A DNA stretch of 64,000 nt, from the NCBI RefSeq assembly GCF_048771995.1, contig NC_133026.1, forward strand, positions 121,877,501 through 121,941,500, in the 5' to 3' direction. Shown piece by piece: positions 53,901 through 64,000 of this stretch. Position numbers and translations under genes: made by a program. A model generated the notes under the pieces. It ran no database searches. It had not been told where the DNA came from and worked only from the letters and a program-made list of their open reading frames with translations. Numbering within the stretch: position 1 is the stretch's first letter; each line of letters begins with the position of its first letter. Source of the DNA: Taeniopygia guttata (taxonomy: Eukaryota; Chordata; Aves; Passeriformes; Estrildidae).

Positions 53901-56900
53901 AAGTCAGAGACAGCATCATCCTACCAACTTTTTTGATAAGCCCTAATTTTCATTTATTGGAATAAACAGGAAGATAAAACACATAACAAGCTAATGTTCC
54001 ATAACTATTATTCTTAATCCCATATCCTTTTTCTCTTCCTCCCTCATTTTACTTCCTCTTTTGTCATCCTGCTCCTTAGTACATCAAATTACGAATTCAT
54101 CTCTAACGGGACATGTCAGTTTCACTTATAAATTCTCATCTTCTGTTACACTAAATGAAACCTAGCTGTTGTTCCTTTTAAAGCAATTGGTGACAAAAAA
54201 CTGAAAGTGTAAAAAACAAAGCTGCATTGTAACTTGAAGACTTCCAAAAAACATTGTTAATAATCCCTTGATCTATATGCTGAGCAAAATACGTGTATCA
54301 TACACAAAAGACTTTTTTCTTTGGAACCAGGTAATAGCAATTATTTGGAGAAGTGCCTTCCCTTTACTGTAGATGAACTAAAATGCTGAAGAGAGATTTA
54401 GATAAAGTAATTAACAGAATGGCAACTGTGATGGTTAGCTGGGAGAAACAGCCCTTTGTAAGGAAGGGGCAACATCTCTGACTAAACCAGTATCAGGAGA
54501 TACAAAAGGTAAGCCAAGTTAAGAATTAAGTTAACAATGTAGGTCTCACCTGCTGATGTGATCAACAGATGACTGAGAGACTCATATTTGAAGACATTTT
54601 GGGTGTGACAAGGATATGAGGTTCTGGTAAAAGGATGGCTAAGTAATACTGCAATGCTGTGCAGCAGTGAAAAGAACGCATGGCTTAGTAAATGTGCAAT
54701 CTTTATGTAAAGCAGGTGAAATGTCACCTGGTGGCAGAGATATGCAGCTCCATTTTCAGAATGGTTCAGTCAACGACAGAACATGAATGCACAGTTGTGA
54801 GTATACTGAGGGCAGTTATAGCCATAACTCTTCCAGAGAGGGCAGTTATAGCCATAACTCTTCCTTTGCTGGTTACTGTTGCTTTTCTGAAAAGTTGGTC
54901 TTATACCTCATGACATATATGACATCTGCATTTCACTGGTTTTCCATGCCCCTCCTTACATTTCTTCCATTTAAAACTACCTAAAAAACAAACAAAAAGT
55001 AATCTAACCTAAATTCGCATTTCATAGCTCTGTGTCTCTGTTCTGCTCCAACCTGTCTGATTCATAAAAATGGATCACCAGGTAAATATGGAGATGCCAG
55101 GATATAGATTGAGAAGATACATGCAAGAGATTCAGAAGCAACACCTGCTCTACATACTCTGATACAATTTACCACAGATGACAGAACCCTTGCATAAAAC
55201 ATTTGTGCTTATCATTTATGGAACACAGTCACTGCCCAGATTTTATTCCAACTTTCTTCCTTTTCACATACATATGCATACTAACTGTACAGTCATGAAT
55301 ATTCAGCAATATGCAAGTGCAACAATGCTGATCCAAGTACTGCACTGCAGGAACATAAGGTCCTTTACCTTTTATTAGAAATACTTATTAGATAAGAATG
55401 GTAAAAGTGGTCCTAAATGCCTAAGTCATAATTAACTCCTGTCAACATCTGTACCAAAAGGAGGACTCTGTAAAAATGTGTTGTCACAGACTGTTTATAT
55501 TTATGATTTGCTAGAACCAATAACATCCAGCATCAATAAAAAGACAAGCCTGTTCACTCTGTTTTAAATTTTGGCTTTGTATTATATGGCATAACTTATG
55601 AATAATTTGATCTAATTATAATCAAAAACTCTCAATTGGTGCAAGGATAAAGAGCAGTACTCGACATAAATGTCTCGTTTTTCAGGTTCATGTTCTTTAT
55701 AAACCTAAGGTAATGTAATTTTTGACAGCTACAGTCACTGTCTCCCATTTTACTTCTACCGTCTATTCTGCCCTTATCTTACAGATTAGCATTAGCACTC
55801 ATTTGACCTTCAATTTAACCAGTTTTGCATGTTGAACTGGCAAAAGCCCAACATATTTAAACTTATTTTTCTGCAGATTTAGTATGCAAACAGGTCACCA
55901 CAGAATCAGATAAGATACATGCAGTTACAGTAAAAAGAACATCAGGGTCAGGAAAACCAGGTAATCGTGAAACCAGATGCCTTTGCATCTCAGCATCACG
56001 CTCCTACATCCACCACCAGTTAACACAAGACAGAAATTCAAGCCTTTTGTTTGACTTGAAGAACTGTTCTTTTTGTCTTCAATCTCAATGTGCTGAATGT
56101 GCAAGCAAAACACCACAACACTGCAAACACAAATAATGAAACTTTTAGCCGTCTTTGAAAAATGAAAAGAAAAATAATTATTCATACAAATCCACTGTAG
56201 GATTCATGCTGACTTGCAAGTGAGAGGCTACTCTGTTTAAATAAGTAACACTATGCAATTCCTCCCTACTTTCAGCTTTTCTGGTTTGACTGTACCTTGA
56301 AACATTGGGCATACACAATGACTACTAGGGGTGCTGGGAAAATTTGATGTGCTTAGTGCCCCCAGCCCTTGACAATTTTATTACTTGGTAATTAGGGGAA
56401 CTTTAAGCACACAAGGGAAGACTGATACACTTCCATCATACTTCTCCTCAATCCTGTATTCGCATTGTAGCATCAACTGAATGGTTGCATATATGTATTA
56501 CAAGTAACCGTTTAGAAGAGGGATAATTTCCTTGCTAGACAGCCTGGGTTGTATGCTGTTACAGCTTCTGAAATACCTCTGCAATTCCAATGTGTATTTC
56601 CCTTCATGATTTAGATATGCCCCAGAGTGTCATGGCATTATATTAATTTCCCTTTCAGGAAAAGTTTTTCCTCCTTACCAAACCCATCTTGTGACTTTTT
56701 TTTCTGTTTCTTTGACTACAGAATTAATATTACTTTTGAATACTATTATTTTAATGTATTTTTTCAAGTTTTCTTAGAATTTAAATTTTTATTAACTCCT
56801 TTCTTTTCTAACTCCACTCACAATATTAGCAAAAATCAAGACAGGAGATAAGGAGTGTCAAAGACAAGATTTTTAGGAACATTGTTCCGAGGCAGCTACG

Positions 56901-58004
56901 AATACAAACACAATGAATATTAGCAGCATTCAATTCAGCTTCCTCCTGAAGGCAAAAAAACCTCAAGTCCTCCCTTGAAGGAGAAGGAAAAAGTGCCCAG
57001 ACCCAGTCAGAATCAACCTTGTATCAAGAGCTGCATGATTGCTGTAATTCCTCTTTCTTCCTATATTGTGTATGTCCATTTTTTCCTCTACCTCAAAGTT
57101 CTTTATTTCTCTTCTATTTTTCCCTTACTCTGAATAAGCTGAATTTAATTTCCTTTTCAAAAGAGTCTGAAATAAACTCAAACTTCTGAAGTTTATGTAT
57201 TCCACCTCCAAACCAAAAAAACCCTACCCCCATCTCTGAGAGAGGCATGTTACAAAGACAGCACCCTTTCCTGAAGATTTTTGTATAGTTCAGACGTTAA
57301 CTGATTATGCTTGCAGTTTTAAGTCAGGTGTATTTCTACAGGAACAGCAACTCTTGAAGAAGCTACAGAACAGAGCCTGCTACCTCCTCTGTGCATATAC
57401 AGCACAATCAGACTATAAGCCTGCATCTTTTTAGCACAATATATTGGCCATTTAAAATTTTTTTTATTTGCTGCTTTTAACTTTACAGGGAGTGCTGTAC
57501 AGCAGGCGATGTTGAAAGCACACTTGTTAGTTAAAATGAGAGGAACAGAAAGGGTGTGACTCTCTCCAGTGGTCTAAGTGAAAAAGTATGTATGCTAATA
57601 GCTGTCAAAAGGAAAAAAGACCAACCCTATCTCTAAAAAAAAACAGACCAAGAAAACCCAATAAAAACCTCAAAACAGCATAAGCAGCCTGCTTGAAAAC
57701 ACCACACTGAAATAAACTTCAGCAGACCAAAAGAAGTATCAAGTTGTAGCAGCTGTCCTCATTAACTGCAGCAGCAATACAGTGAGTGAGTCCATTTAAA
57801 GTCATAAACAACGTACTATCATTTAGGTTGAAAATTTTAATTCACTTTCTGGATACTCTGAAAAATTGGCGCGAATTCAGATATTTTTCCTAAATAGCTA
57901 ACATTTGGGAACCAGACCTTGCTAGGGAGAAATTTACATTAGGGTATTTCACTGAAAGACTGATTTTAATTGACAAAATTATCATCTTCTAACTGCACAT
58001 TGCA
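50901..58004. other. Intron DNA, mostly featureless
   Basis: AT-rich. The only structure I can defend is the 30-bp-period duplication at 54808-54864. The 103-codon open frame at 52356-52667 has no recognisable domain. No exon was identified. Confidence 0.5.
54808..54864 (+). repeat. 30-bp-period tandem duplication, two copies
   Basis: A 27-bp stretch starting gagggcagttatagccataa occurs at 54808-54834 and again, identical, at 54838-54864. The perfect identity suggests a recent duplication. Confidence 0.95.
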
Positions 58005-59235
58005 TTACCCAGATCATTAATGGAGATGTTAAATAGGGCTGAACACAGTATTGACCCCTGGGGTACAACAGTAGTTACCAGCATCCAACTAGACTTCACA
58101 CCACTGATTGCTCTTCCCTGTGGTCCATCTGTTCTGCACATTTTATGCTGACCTGACTATTTGCTCACCCAGTTCATACTGCAGCAGCTTCTCCGAGAGC
58201 ATGTCACAGGAGACACTGCTGAAAGACTTATTGATGCAAGTATCTACTCTCCTCCCCTTGTTTACCATGACAGTCATTTCATTGTAGAGAGTTATCAGGT
58301 CCGTCAAGAATGGCTTCCCCTTGGTGAATCTATGCTGACTACTCCCGATCATTTTCTTTAATGTGTTTTAGAAGCATTTCCAGGATTAGCTGCTCCATCA
58401 CCTTCCATCCTTCTGGGGGATGAAGGTAAAGATGATCAGGCTGTAGTTCCCTGACTACTTCTTCCTGACCTTTTGAAAACAGAAGAAACATTGACTTTCC
58501 TCCAGTTTACAGGCACTTCTCCCAGTTCCTCAATCTCCCAGTCTGACAATTATTGAGACTATCCTCACAATGGTATCAGCCAGCTCATGGTTCATCCAGC
58601 ACTCATGGGTTCATTCCCAGAGCGTTATCTATGTTCTCTTTATTTAACTATTTTATGACCTCTTCCAAGTGTACCTCTTCCCTGCTCCAGGCTTTTCCCT
58701 GTGTTCTACAGCTCCTGAAGGTCTTTCCTAGTAGAGATGGAAGCAAAAGTAGCCTGCATAACCTCAGCCTTTTCCACATTCCCTGTTCATTCAGCCATGA
58801 GACAACATTTTCCCTAGTACTCCTCCTGCTACTGGTGTATTTACAGAAGCAATTATTGTTGTCTTTGACATCCGCCACCAGAATCAATTCCAGGTAGTCT
58901 GACTTTCTCAATCACATCCATGCATGCTCACACACTGCCTCTATACTACTCCCAGGTTATCCCTTCCTGCTTCTGCACATTTACTTTTAATGTCCGACTT
59001 TTGTGAGGAGCTCCTTGTTCATCAATGCATGGCTGCTGGCATTTTAGCCTGACTTCGTAACTGTTGGGATGGACTGCTGCTCCTCCGCTCTGAGGAGGTG
59101 ATCCTTGAGTATCAACCAGCTGTGCTGAATCCCTCCAGGGCCTGACCCTGGGGGAGTCTTCCAAGTAGATCCCTGAAGAGGCCAGAGCATGCTTTCCTAA
59201 ATTCCAGGGCATTGATCTTACTTTCTTATACTTAA
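58005..59235 (-). mobile_element. CR1 LINE, internal ORF2 segment (RT region)
   Basis: Read on the minus strand, this is CR1 ORF2 from the linker before the RT into its central motifs. A frame at 59212-58946 has the PWNLGKHALASSG-type linker and a later frame (58352-58143) has QHRFTKGKPFLTDL. The block corresponding to SGVPQGSIL lies near 58040-58070. The element stops near 58005, shortly after that block, so it lacks the ORF2 C-terminus and the 3' end. CR1 copies normally keep the 3' end. The frames are interrupted and the copy is inactive. Confidence 0.92.
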
Positions 59236-61521
59236 ACTAGGCTCTCAGAGAAAGCCGACACTAATATCACTAACTGACTGAATAAGAAATAGATTACATT
59301 AGTTTCTGTCAGAGACCATATAGCTTAAAGAAAATATTGCTAAATTGGCATAAATACAGTGAACTTCTTTATTGAAAAAGTTATTACCTAGAGAGTCTTA
59401 AAAAAAGCCCTCTCTGCCCAAAAATCATTAAATACCAAAAAGGTTTAAGAAGTAAGGTATCAAAAAAGTAATATAACATATCTTATTCTTCAGTTAGACT
59501 GACATTAATATAGAATGAATTTATTGGTAGTATACGAAGAACATTTCTTATTAAATACAGTGCTATCTTTTAATTCAAACATTTATGCACGCTTCTTATT
59601 ATTATATTAATTATTTTTATTGGAGCACAACATGCTTACAAGCTAATTCAATTAAATTGTATTTATGTCTGAAGCTTATCAGTTAGTGTTAGCTGGACCA
59701 AATTTATTTGTTTCTTTACATCTTCTTGATTGCCGTTTTCACTGATTAAGTTCAGAAATTCCAAGTGCAACAACAGTATTGTGGAATTTTTGGAAGTTTT
59801 GCAAGAGCAGGCCATTATAACCAGCAGAGAAATAAAACACATGGGTAACAAGGTACTTAAATTATAGTCTCAAATTGTTGACTGTTTTTGTCTACTGTTT
59901 AATTTACTACTAATTTTACTTCAGGAAGCTGTCCATGTCTTCCCTTCTTTGTCCCCCTTTCCCTTCTCTCTGAACCTCATGACTTTGAAACTACTTTCAT
60001 ATGTTTAAAAAAGTAAGAAAAGACATTCCCACTATCTCACATTTTGAACATGTAATTATTAAATGTTTAGGTATTTTTTTCCCTGAAAGGCCACATGCTT
60101 CATTACTACATCCAGCTATATGTTAATACTGGATTCACATATCACTCCTTACACTTGGATGATTTACATATTGAAGAGACATTTATTTTACACCATATTC
60201 TTGGTATTGATACTATGTTTCCTTCCCAAATATTGTCTAGGTAGCAGTTTTTAGCCATTTTCAAGACTGTGACCTCAAAAGTCTAGAAACAGAGAAGGTA
60301 AAATGTCTTTTGACTTTCACTATAGCATTTGATGTCAAAGAACAAATTAAGGTCCTTGAATTAGTAACAGTGTCAAAAAACATCAGAGAATAAAAATTAC
60401 CTTTCCTACCCTATTCTATGAAGGGTTCAATCAAGTCTTTATATATTAATAATACCTGTTTAAAAGTTTTAGTTTAATTTAATTTAGTCTGTTACAGGAA
60501 TGTTTACTTCCTGCATGTCCTGGATCATCTTAAGTATCAAAACCTTTCTGTGAGTCACTACAGTGTTTAATGAAATTAACTTCACCTACAGACATGGGCG
60601 GATAATAAAATAATCTAATAGGAGACAAACAGCTGTCAAACAAACAAAAAATTCTCTCCCAAATCTAAACACCCTCCTTGCACAGAACAGACATATATCT
60701 AGCCCAGTCCCTAATACTCTATGAACATGAACTGAGCCATGCCATTCTAGCTACTTGGGAGCCCTTTAATAAGTGGGTAGATCCATATTGCATCTGAAGG
60801 ACCCTTACCTAAGAAATAAATTTTGGAAAATATAAATTCAGAACATGGTATTTTATACAGCTGTATACTAAGAGTTCTATGATTAGCTATGAGATACGTA
60901 AGCCTGAGCTGATTCAAATAAATGTAAGTTTGCTACTATTACTTTACAGTTTTCAACATTTCTAAGAAAAGTAAAAGATATTTTGACATTCATACAGAGA
61001 GATATCAATTTTAATTATTTACTTAATTAAAACAACATTAATGAGAACTGATTTTTTTCATTTGCTGAAAAGGATGTTCTTGACAAATAAAAACCCACAA
61101 GTTTGAAAATAGATATGCCTAGGAGTTAAAAGGATGCAAAAATAGAGGCAAAATGCTAAGTAGAGTTATTTCAATTGCCTAGGCCCCACATTAATGCAAT
61201 TTCACAATACTCTGTACTCAATAACAAACATCCTCAATTCCTACTTTAAAAACTGCACATATATATACATAACACTGAGGTTTTTGAAATACTGATATAT
61301 ACACAAACTCTCATTACATAAAAAAGCCCAAACACTCCACCTTTTTTAGACTCTCCCCAAAAATTCCAGACTAGTAGGCAAGAAAGTGGGTGCAATACAA
61401 GATCCTTGCAAAACCTTCACAGATAACAGCTTTAAACATATTCCACTTTCTAATTCACAGACTCAATCAAAAAGTTTAAGATACAGAGAACACTACAATC
61501 ATCATGGTAATTAAAAGAGTA
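59236..61521. other. Intron DNA without recognised features
   Basis: AT-rich stretch of the inferred PEX2 intron. No repeat family, exon or RNA gene was recognised. Confidence 0.5.
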
Positions 61522-61650
61522 AATCACAGAATACTAGAATCATTAAGATTGGAAGAGACCTTTAAGATCATCAAGCCCAACCATCAATGCAGCACTAACT
61601 CCAAAAAATTATTCTTACTAACACCTAATGCTAGAGCCACAAGCAACCAA
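61522..61650 (-). mobile_element. CR1 LINE 3'-end fragment
   Basis: The plus strand reads aatcacagaatactagaatc, then ttggaagagacctttaagat and catcaagcccaaccatcaat, the reverse complement of a CR1 3' terminus. It continues with a diverged match to the 'ccctaagtgccacatctacac' stretch. This is a short 5'-truncated insertion in the same orientation as PEX2. Confidence 0.88.
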
Positions 61651-61811
61651 AGTAGGTGTTTCAATACTGACACGATATCTATTTCTGTACCAATTTCCAG
61701 AAGAATTAAAATATAAGTGTCAAATCCCTTTAGTACTCCTGATTATGTGCCCTACCGGTTTATTCAATTTCCACTAAAAATTAAAAAAGAAAAAAAGCTC
61801 TTTTAAGGAGC

Positions 61812-61870
61812 TAATTTATACATATAATTTAACATAATTAACATAACATAATTTATACATATAATTTAAC
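61812..61870 (+). repeat. 37-bp-period direct duplication
   Basis: The 22-bp sequence starting taatttatacatataattta occurs at 61812-61833 and 61849-61870 without a mismatch. It is AT-rich local duplication. Confidence 0.9.
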
Positions 61871-62700
61871 CCCACAGGAAGTAACAGAAATTGATGACTT
61901 CGTGTAGTATAAACAAACACTGAAAAAAAACCCCAAAACATTTTTTTCTCCCTTTAATAGCTTATTTGCTACTTTAATTAAAGTACCAGCAATGACACTT
62001 TCAGCTGTTTTACTACTTATTACTTCATTATATAAACTAGTCATGTTGCACAGCCAAGAACTGAAGAACAAGCTGCTGCTGAGGAGGAACTGCAGCAGAA
62101 AGATGAAAAAAGAAATCTGAAGAAGAAAATGCTGATAAAACACGTCTTCAAAAAGAATAAAACCAGCATTAGTCTTAAAAAGAAAACTTTATCAACTATT
62201 GCTAAACTGTATGTAAAGAAAAACTCCAAAAAAGTCTGACAAGAACTAACTTCCAATGAAATCAAATGGCAAAGTAGTTTGGACTCAAATTTTAGTACAA
62301 ACTTCCTTTAGTAGACAAATTTTAGTCATACTTCATCTTTGCCCTTAGGGAACACCTCCTTCACATTGACAGGTGTCAGCATACAAGAAATACAGTGCTG
62401 TGGTTTCCAGTATGGACTATGTCATAAGCAGAGTTTGTCTGTATGTCAAAACACATCGACCATTCAGAATAAATCCACATTTGTTTTGGAGTGAACCAAT
62501 GATTTGTTACTTACAGGCTGAACAAAACTTGATTAACAGAAAGTAGAAAGCTGCAACCCTCGTTTAGATTTCTTTCCTACCTATAGTAGGCAGTCAGAGG
62601 AATGACCCTCGAAGATTATAAATGTTTCAGTCTCTCAGCTGATATCACAATTCAGATGATAATACCCCTCTGACAGGATATTATGCTCTTTTTTCTTCGC
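61871..62700. other. DNA between the last CR1 fragment and the CpG island
   Basis: AT-rich, non-CpG flank of the PEX2 promoter region. A purine-rich stretch near 62050-62240 leaves a Lys/Glu-rich frame open on the plus strand for about 67 codons. It has no initiator ATG near its start and is not annotated as a gene. Confidence 0.4.
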
Positions 62701-63650
62701 AGAGGTCGTTAGCGGGCTCTGTCCTCTCTTAGCTTGGGCCTAGCTGGAAATCTCCCCGTCTCTGCACGCTGAGGCACCACGAGGCTGAACGCCAGCGGGA
62801 CTCACGGAGCGGGGACGACCGGGGAGTGCAGGAGGCTAAACACAAGTTTTTATAATCAGGACCTGCATGAGCGCCGGGGCCTGAGCCAAAGGGCCTGCCG
62901 GGCCGCGGGGGTGCCCGGATGGGCTCTGCCGCAGGCCCGGTCCCTCCCGCCCGCCGCAGCCGCTCCGCCTCGTCCTGCCCCGCGTCCCGACTGACCTGCG
63001 CCGCTGCCGGGACCAGCCCTGCGCGACTCCGCGTCTGCGCCAGGCTCGGCCTCGAGCTTCCCAGCGAAGGACGGAGCCGCCTCGGGCGCTATACCCTCAG
63101 CCGCCCCGGCCCGCGGGCACCTTCCCGCAGCCGGGTCACAGCGGCAGCGGCCCAGAGCGGCGGCCGCACGGACCCCAGCGCGCCGCCAGCGCCCGGCGCG
63201 CCTGCGCAGGAAGCGCTCCGGGGAGCGGGACGGCGCGCGGGAAGGGCTCCCGGCACGGCGGCCACGCGGGGCGGGCCGCGCGCTGTCTGACTGACAGCCC
63301 GAGGAGCAAATCAGCCGCCCGGGTGAGGCGCAGCAGCCAATGGCGGCGGGGGGCGGGGCGGTCCCGGGGTCGGTGGGGCCGCCCTGTGCGGCTGGGCAGC
63401 GCCTGCAGGGGCTCTCGCCGGGGGAGCGGTCCTGTGGCCGGGGAGCGACTCTTGGCCTGGGGTGGCGCGGTCACCGAGCAGCCTGGAGTCGAGGGCAGGC
63501 TCGGGTGGAGTCCATGGGGAGGCGGGAGGCCTGCGGAGCGTTCGCGGGCAGGATTCACAGGCGTGTGAGAGGAGAAACCAGCAGAGTGGGGAAGGAGCGC
63601 GGCAGCAGCCTGAGAGCACTGCAGGCCGTGCTTCTCCAGCAGTTGCACTG
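62700..63650. promoter_or_regulatory. PEX2: CpG island, probable PEX2 promoter
   Basis: The sequence turns abruptly from AT-rich to very GC- and CpG-rich, then returns to AT-rich after about 63,650. Sites visible in it are an NRF1-like CGCGCCTGCGCA (63197-63208) joined to an ETS-like AGGAAGCG (63208-63215), GC boxes near 63268 and 63348-63362, and a CCAAT box (63335-63343) overlapping a YY1-like ATGGCGGC (63340-63347). There is no TATA box. This is the usual housekeeping promoter type, and it lies upstream of PEX2 at the distance expected for vertebrate PEX2 genes. The overlapping GC-rich open frames of 80-170 codons on both strands are not credible proteins. Confidence 0.85.
62995..63200 (-). 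other. PEX2: Candidate PEX2 non-coding first exon
   Basis: On the minus strand, CAG|GTCAGT places a strong 5' splice donor with the last exon base at 62996 and the intron starting at 62995. A second donor, TCC|GTGAGT, has the intron starting at 62805, and either or both may be used. The transcription start is guessed to lie between about 63,100 and 63,300, next to the NRF1/ETS sites. No translation is expected from this exon. Confidence 0.5.
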
Positions 63651-64000
63651 TCCGTACGTGGTTGCTCTGTTAGTTCCTGGCATCGGTGTCAGGTCTTCCT
63701 TACGGGCTCAAAGTGTTTCAGACGATTCAAAAGCTCATTTAATTGTGTTGTGCACTTTAGGTGAGGCAAACTGCGCTGTGAAATTGGCTACTACTGTTCT
63801 GGAAAGCAACTTGGGGAATTGGTTGGGGGGAATTGTCAGCGTTTATTAAATAAAAGTTAAAAGAAACTCAAATAGTGATTTATTAATTTCCAAACCATCT
63901 AGTTTTGACACATTCATGAACACAGATTCACAGATGATATTAAGGCTTATAGTTTCTCAGGTAACTTCCTGAGGTTATCTCTGCTGAGGAGGCATTCCAT
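63651..64000. other. Right flank of the CpG island
   Basis: AT-richer DNA beyond the promoter. An AATAAA on the plus strand (63849-63854) lies about 0.5 kb from the island and could end a short divergent transcript. I see no protein gene. The 169-codon frame at 63340-63849 spans the island edge and has no recognisable domain. Confidence 0.45.

Larger units (their letters stand above)
44438..62805 (-). other. PEX2: PEX2 5' intron region (one or more introns)
   Basis: About 18.4 kb lies between the coding exon acceptor (44437) and the candidate first-exon donors in the CpG island (62805 or 62995). It may contain further small non-coding exons, which cannot be recognised by eye. It holds several CR1 insertions in both orientations, listed separately, and AT-rich DNA. 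No other gene is supported inside it. The intron is inferred from the acceptor, the CpG island and known gene structure. Confidence 0.65.

Noticed and set aside
54425-54500. tgtgatggttagctgggaga, resembling an avian LTR start
   Set aside because: The similarity ends after about 20 bases and no other end or target duplication was found.
62919-63849. GC-rich open frames of 81-170 codons on both strands
   Set aside because: CpG islands have few stops. The translations are Ala/Arg/Pro/Gly-rich, overlap in several frames and show no domain.

Overview
This window looks like avian nuclear DNA. It is AT-rich and gene-poor. All the clearly dateable interspersed repeats are CR1 LINEs, the dominant bird retrotransposon. 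The single recognisable protein is a full-length vertebrate PEX2. No bacterial, plasmid or organellar features were seen, and no tRNA, rRNA, CRISPR array, DNA transposon or retrovirus-like element could be supported. Nearly all other open frames are short, occur in all frames, and are expected by chance in AT-rich DNA or come from CR1 and simple repeats.

Layout. Positions 1 to about 42,430 are intergenic DNA downstream (3') of PEX2. They hold a 48-bp inverted repeat (522-569 / 1278-1325), a long polypyrimidine microsatellite (4000-4362), CR1 copies at 7661-7738, 21314-22174 and 34050-34999, probable older CR1 relics at 640-900 and 24480-24960, and several short tandem duplications. By known vertebrate synteny (ZFHX4 - PEX2 - PKIA) this side probably faces ZFHX4; that is inference, because no ZFHX4 exon is in the window.

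Positions about 42,435 to 63,300 hold the PEX2 transcription unit on the minus strand. The whole coding sequence (304 aa, 44418-43504) lies in one terminal exon behind a good splice acceptor at 44437. A CpG island about 18.5 kb upstream (about 62,700-63,650) carries the promoter and candidate 5' exon donors (62,995 and 62,805). The intervening intron contains CR1 copies at 49465-50425 (+), 58005-59235 (-) and 61522-61650 (-), and older CR1 relics near 46,790-47,340 and 50,555-50,800.

Right of the CpG island, a short divergent plus-strand transcript is possible, with an early AATAAA at 63849-63854, but no protein gene is supported. I found no new multi-gene system. The items most worth a second look are the polypyrimidine array, the inverted repeat near the left end, the rearranged CR1 copies, and the architecture of the PEX2 promoter.
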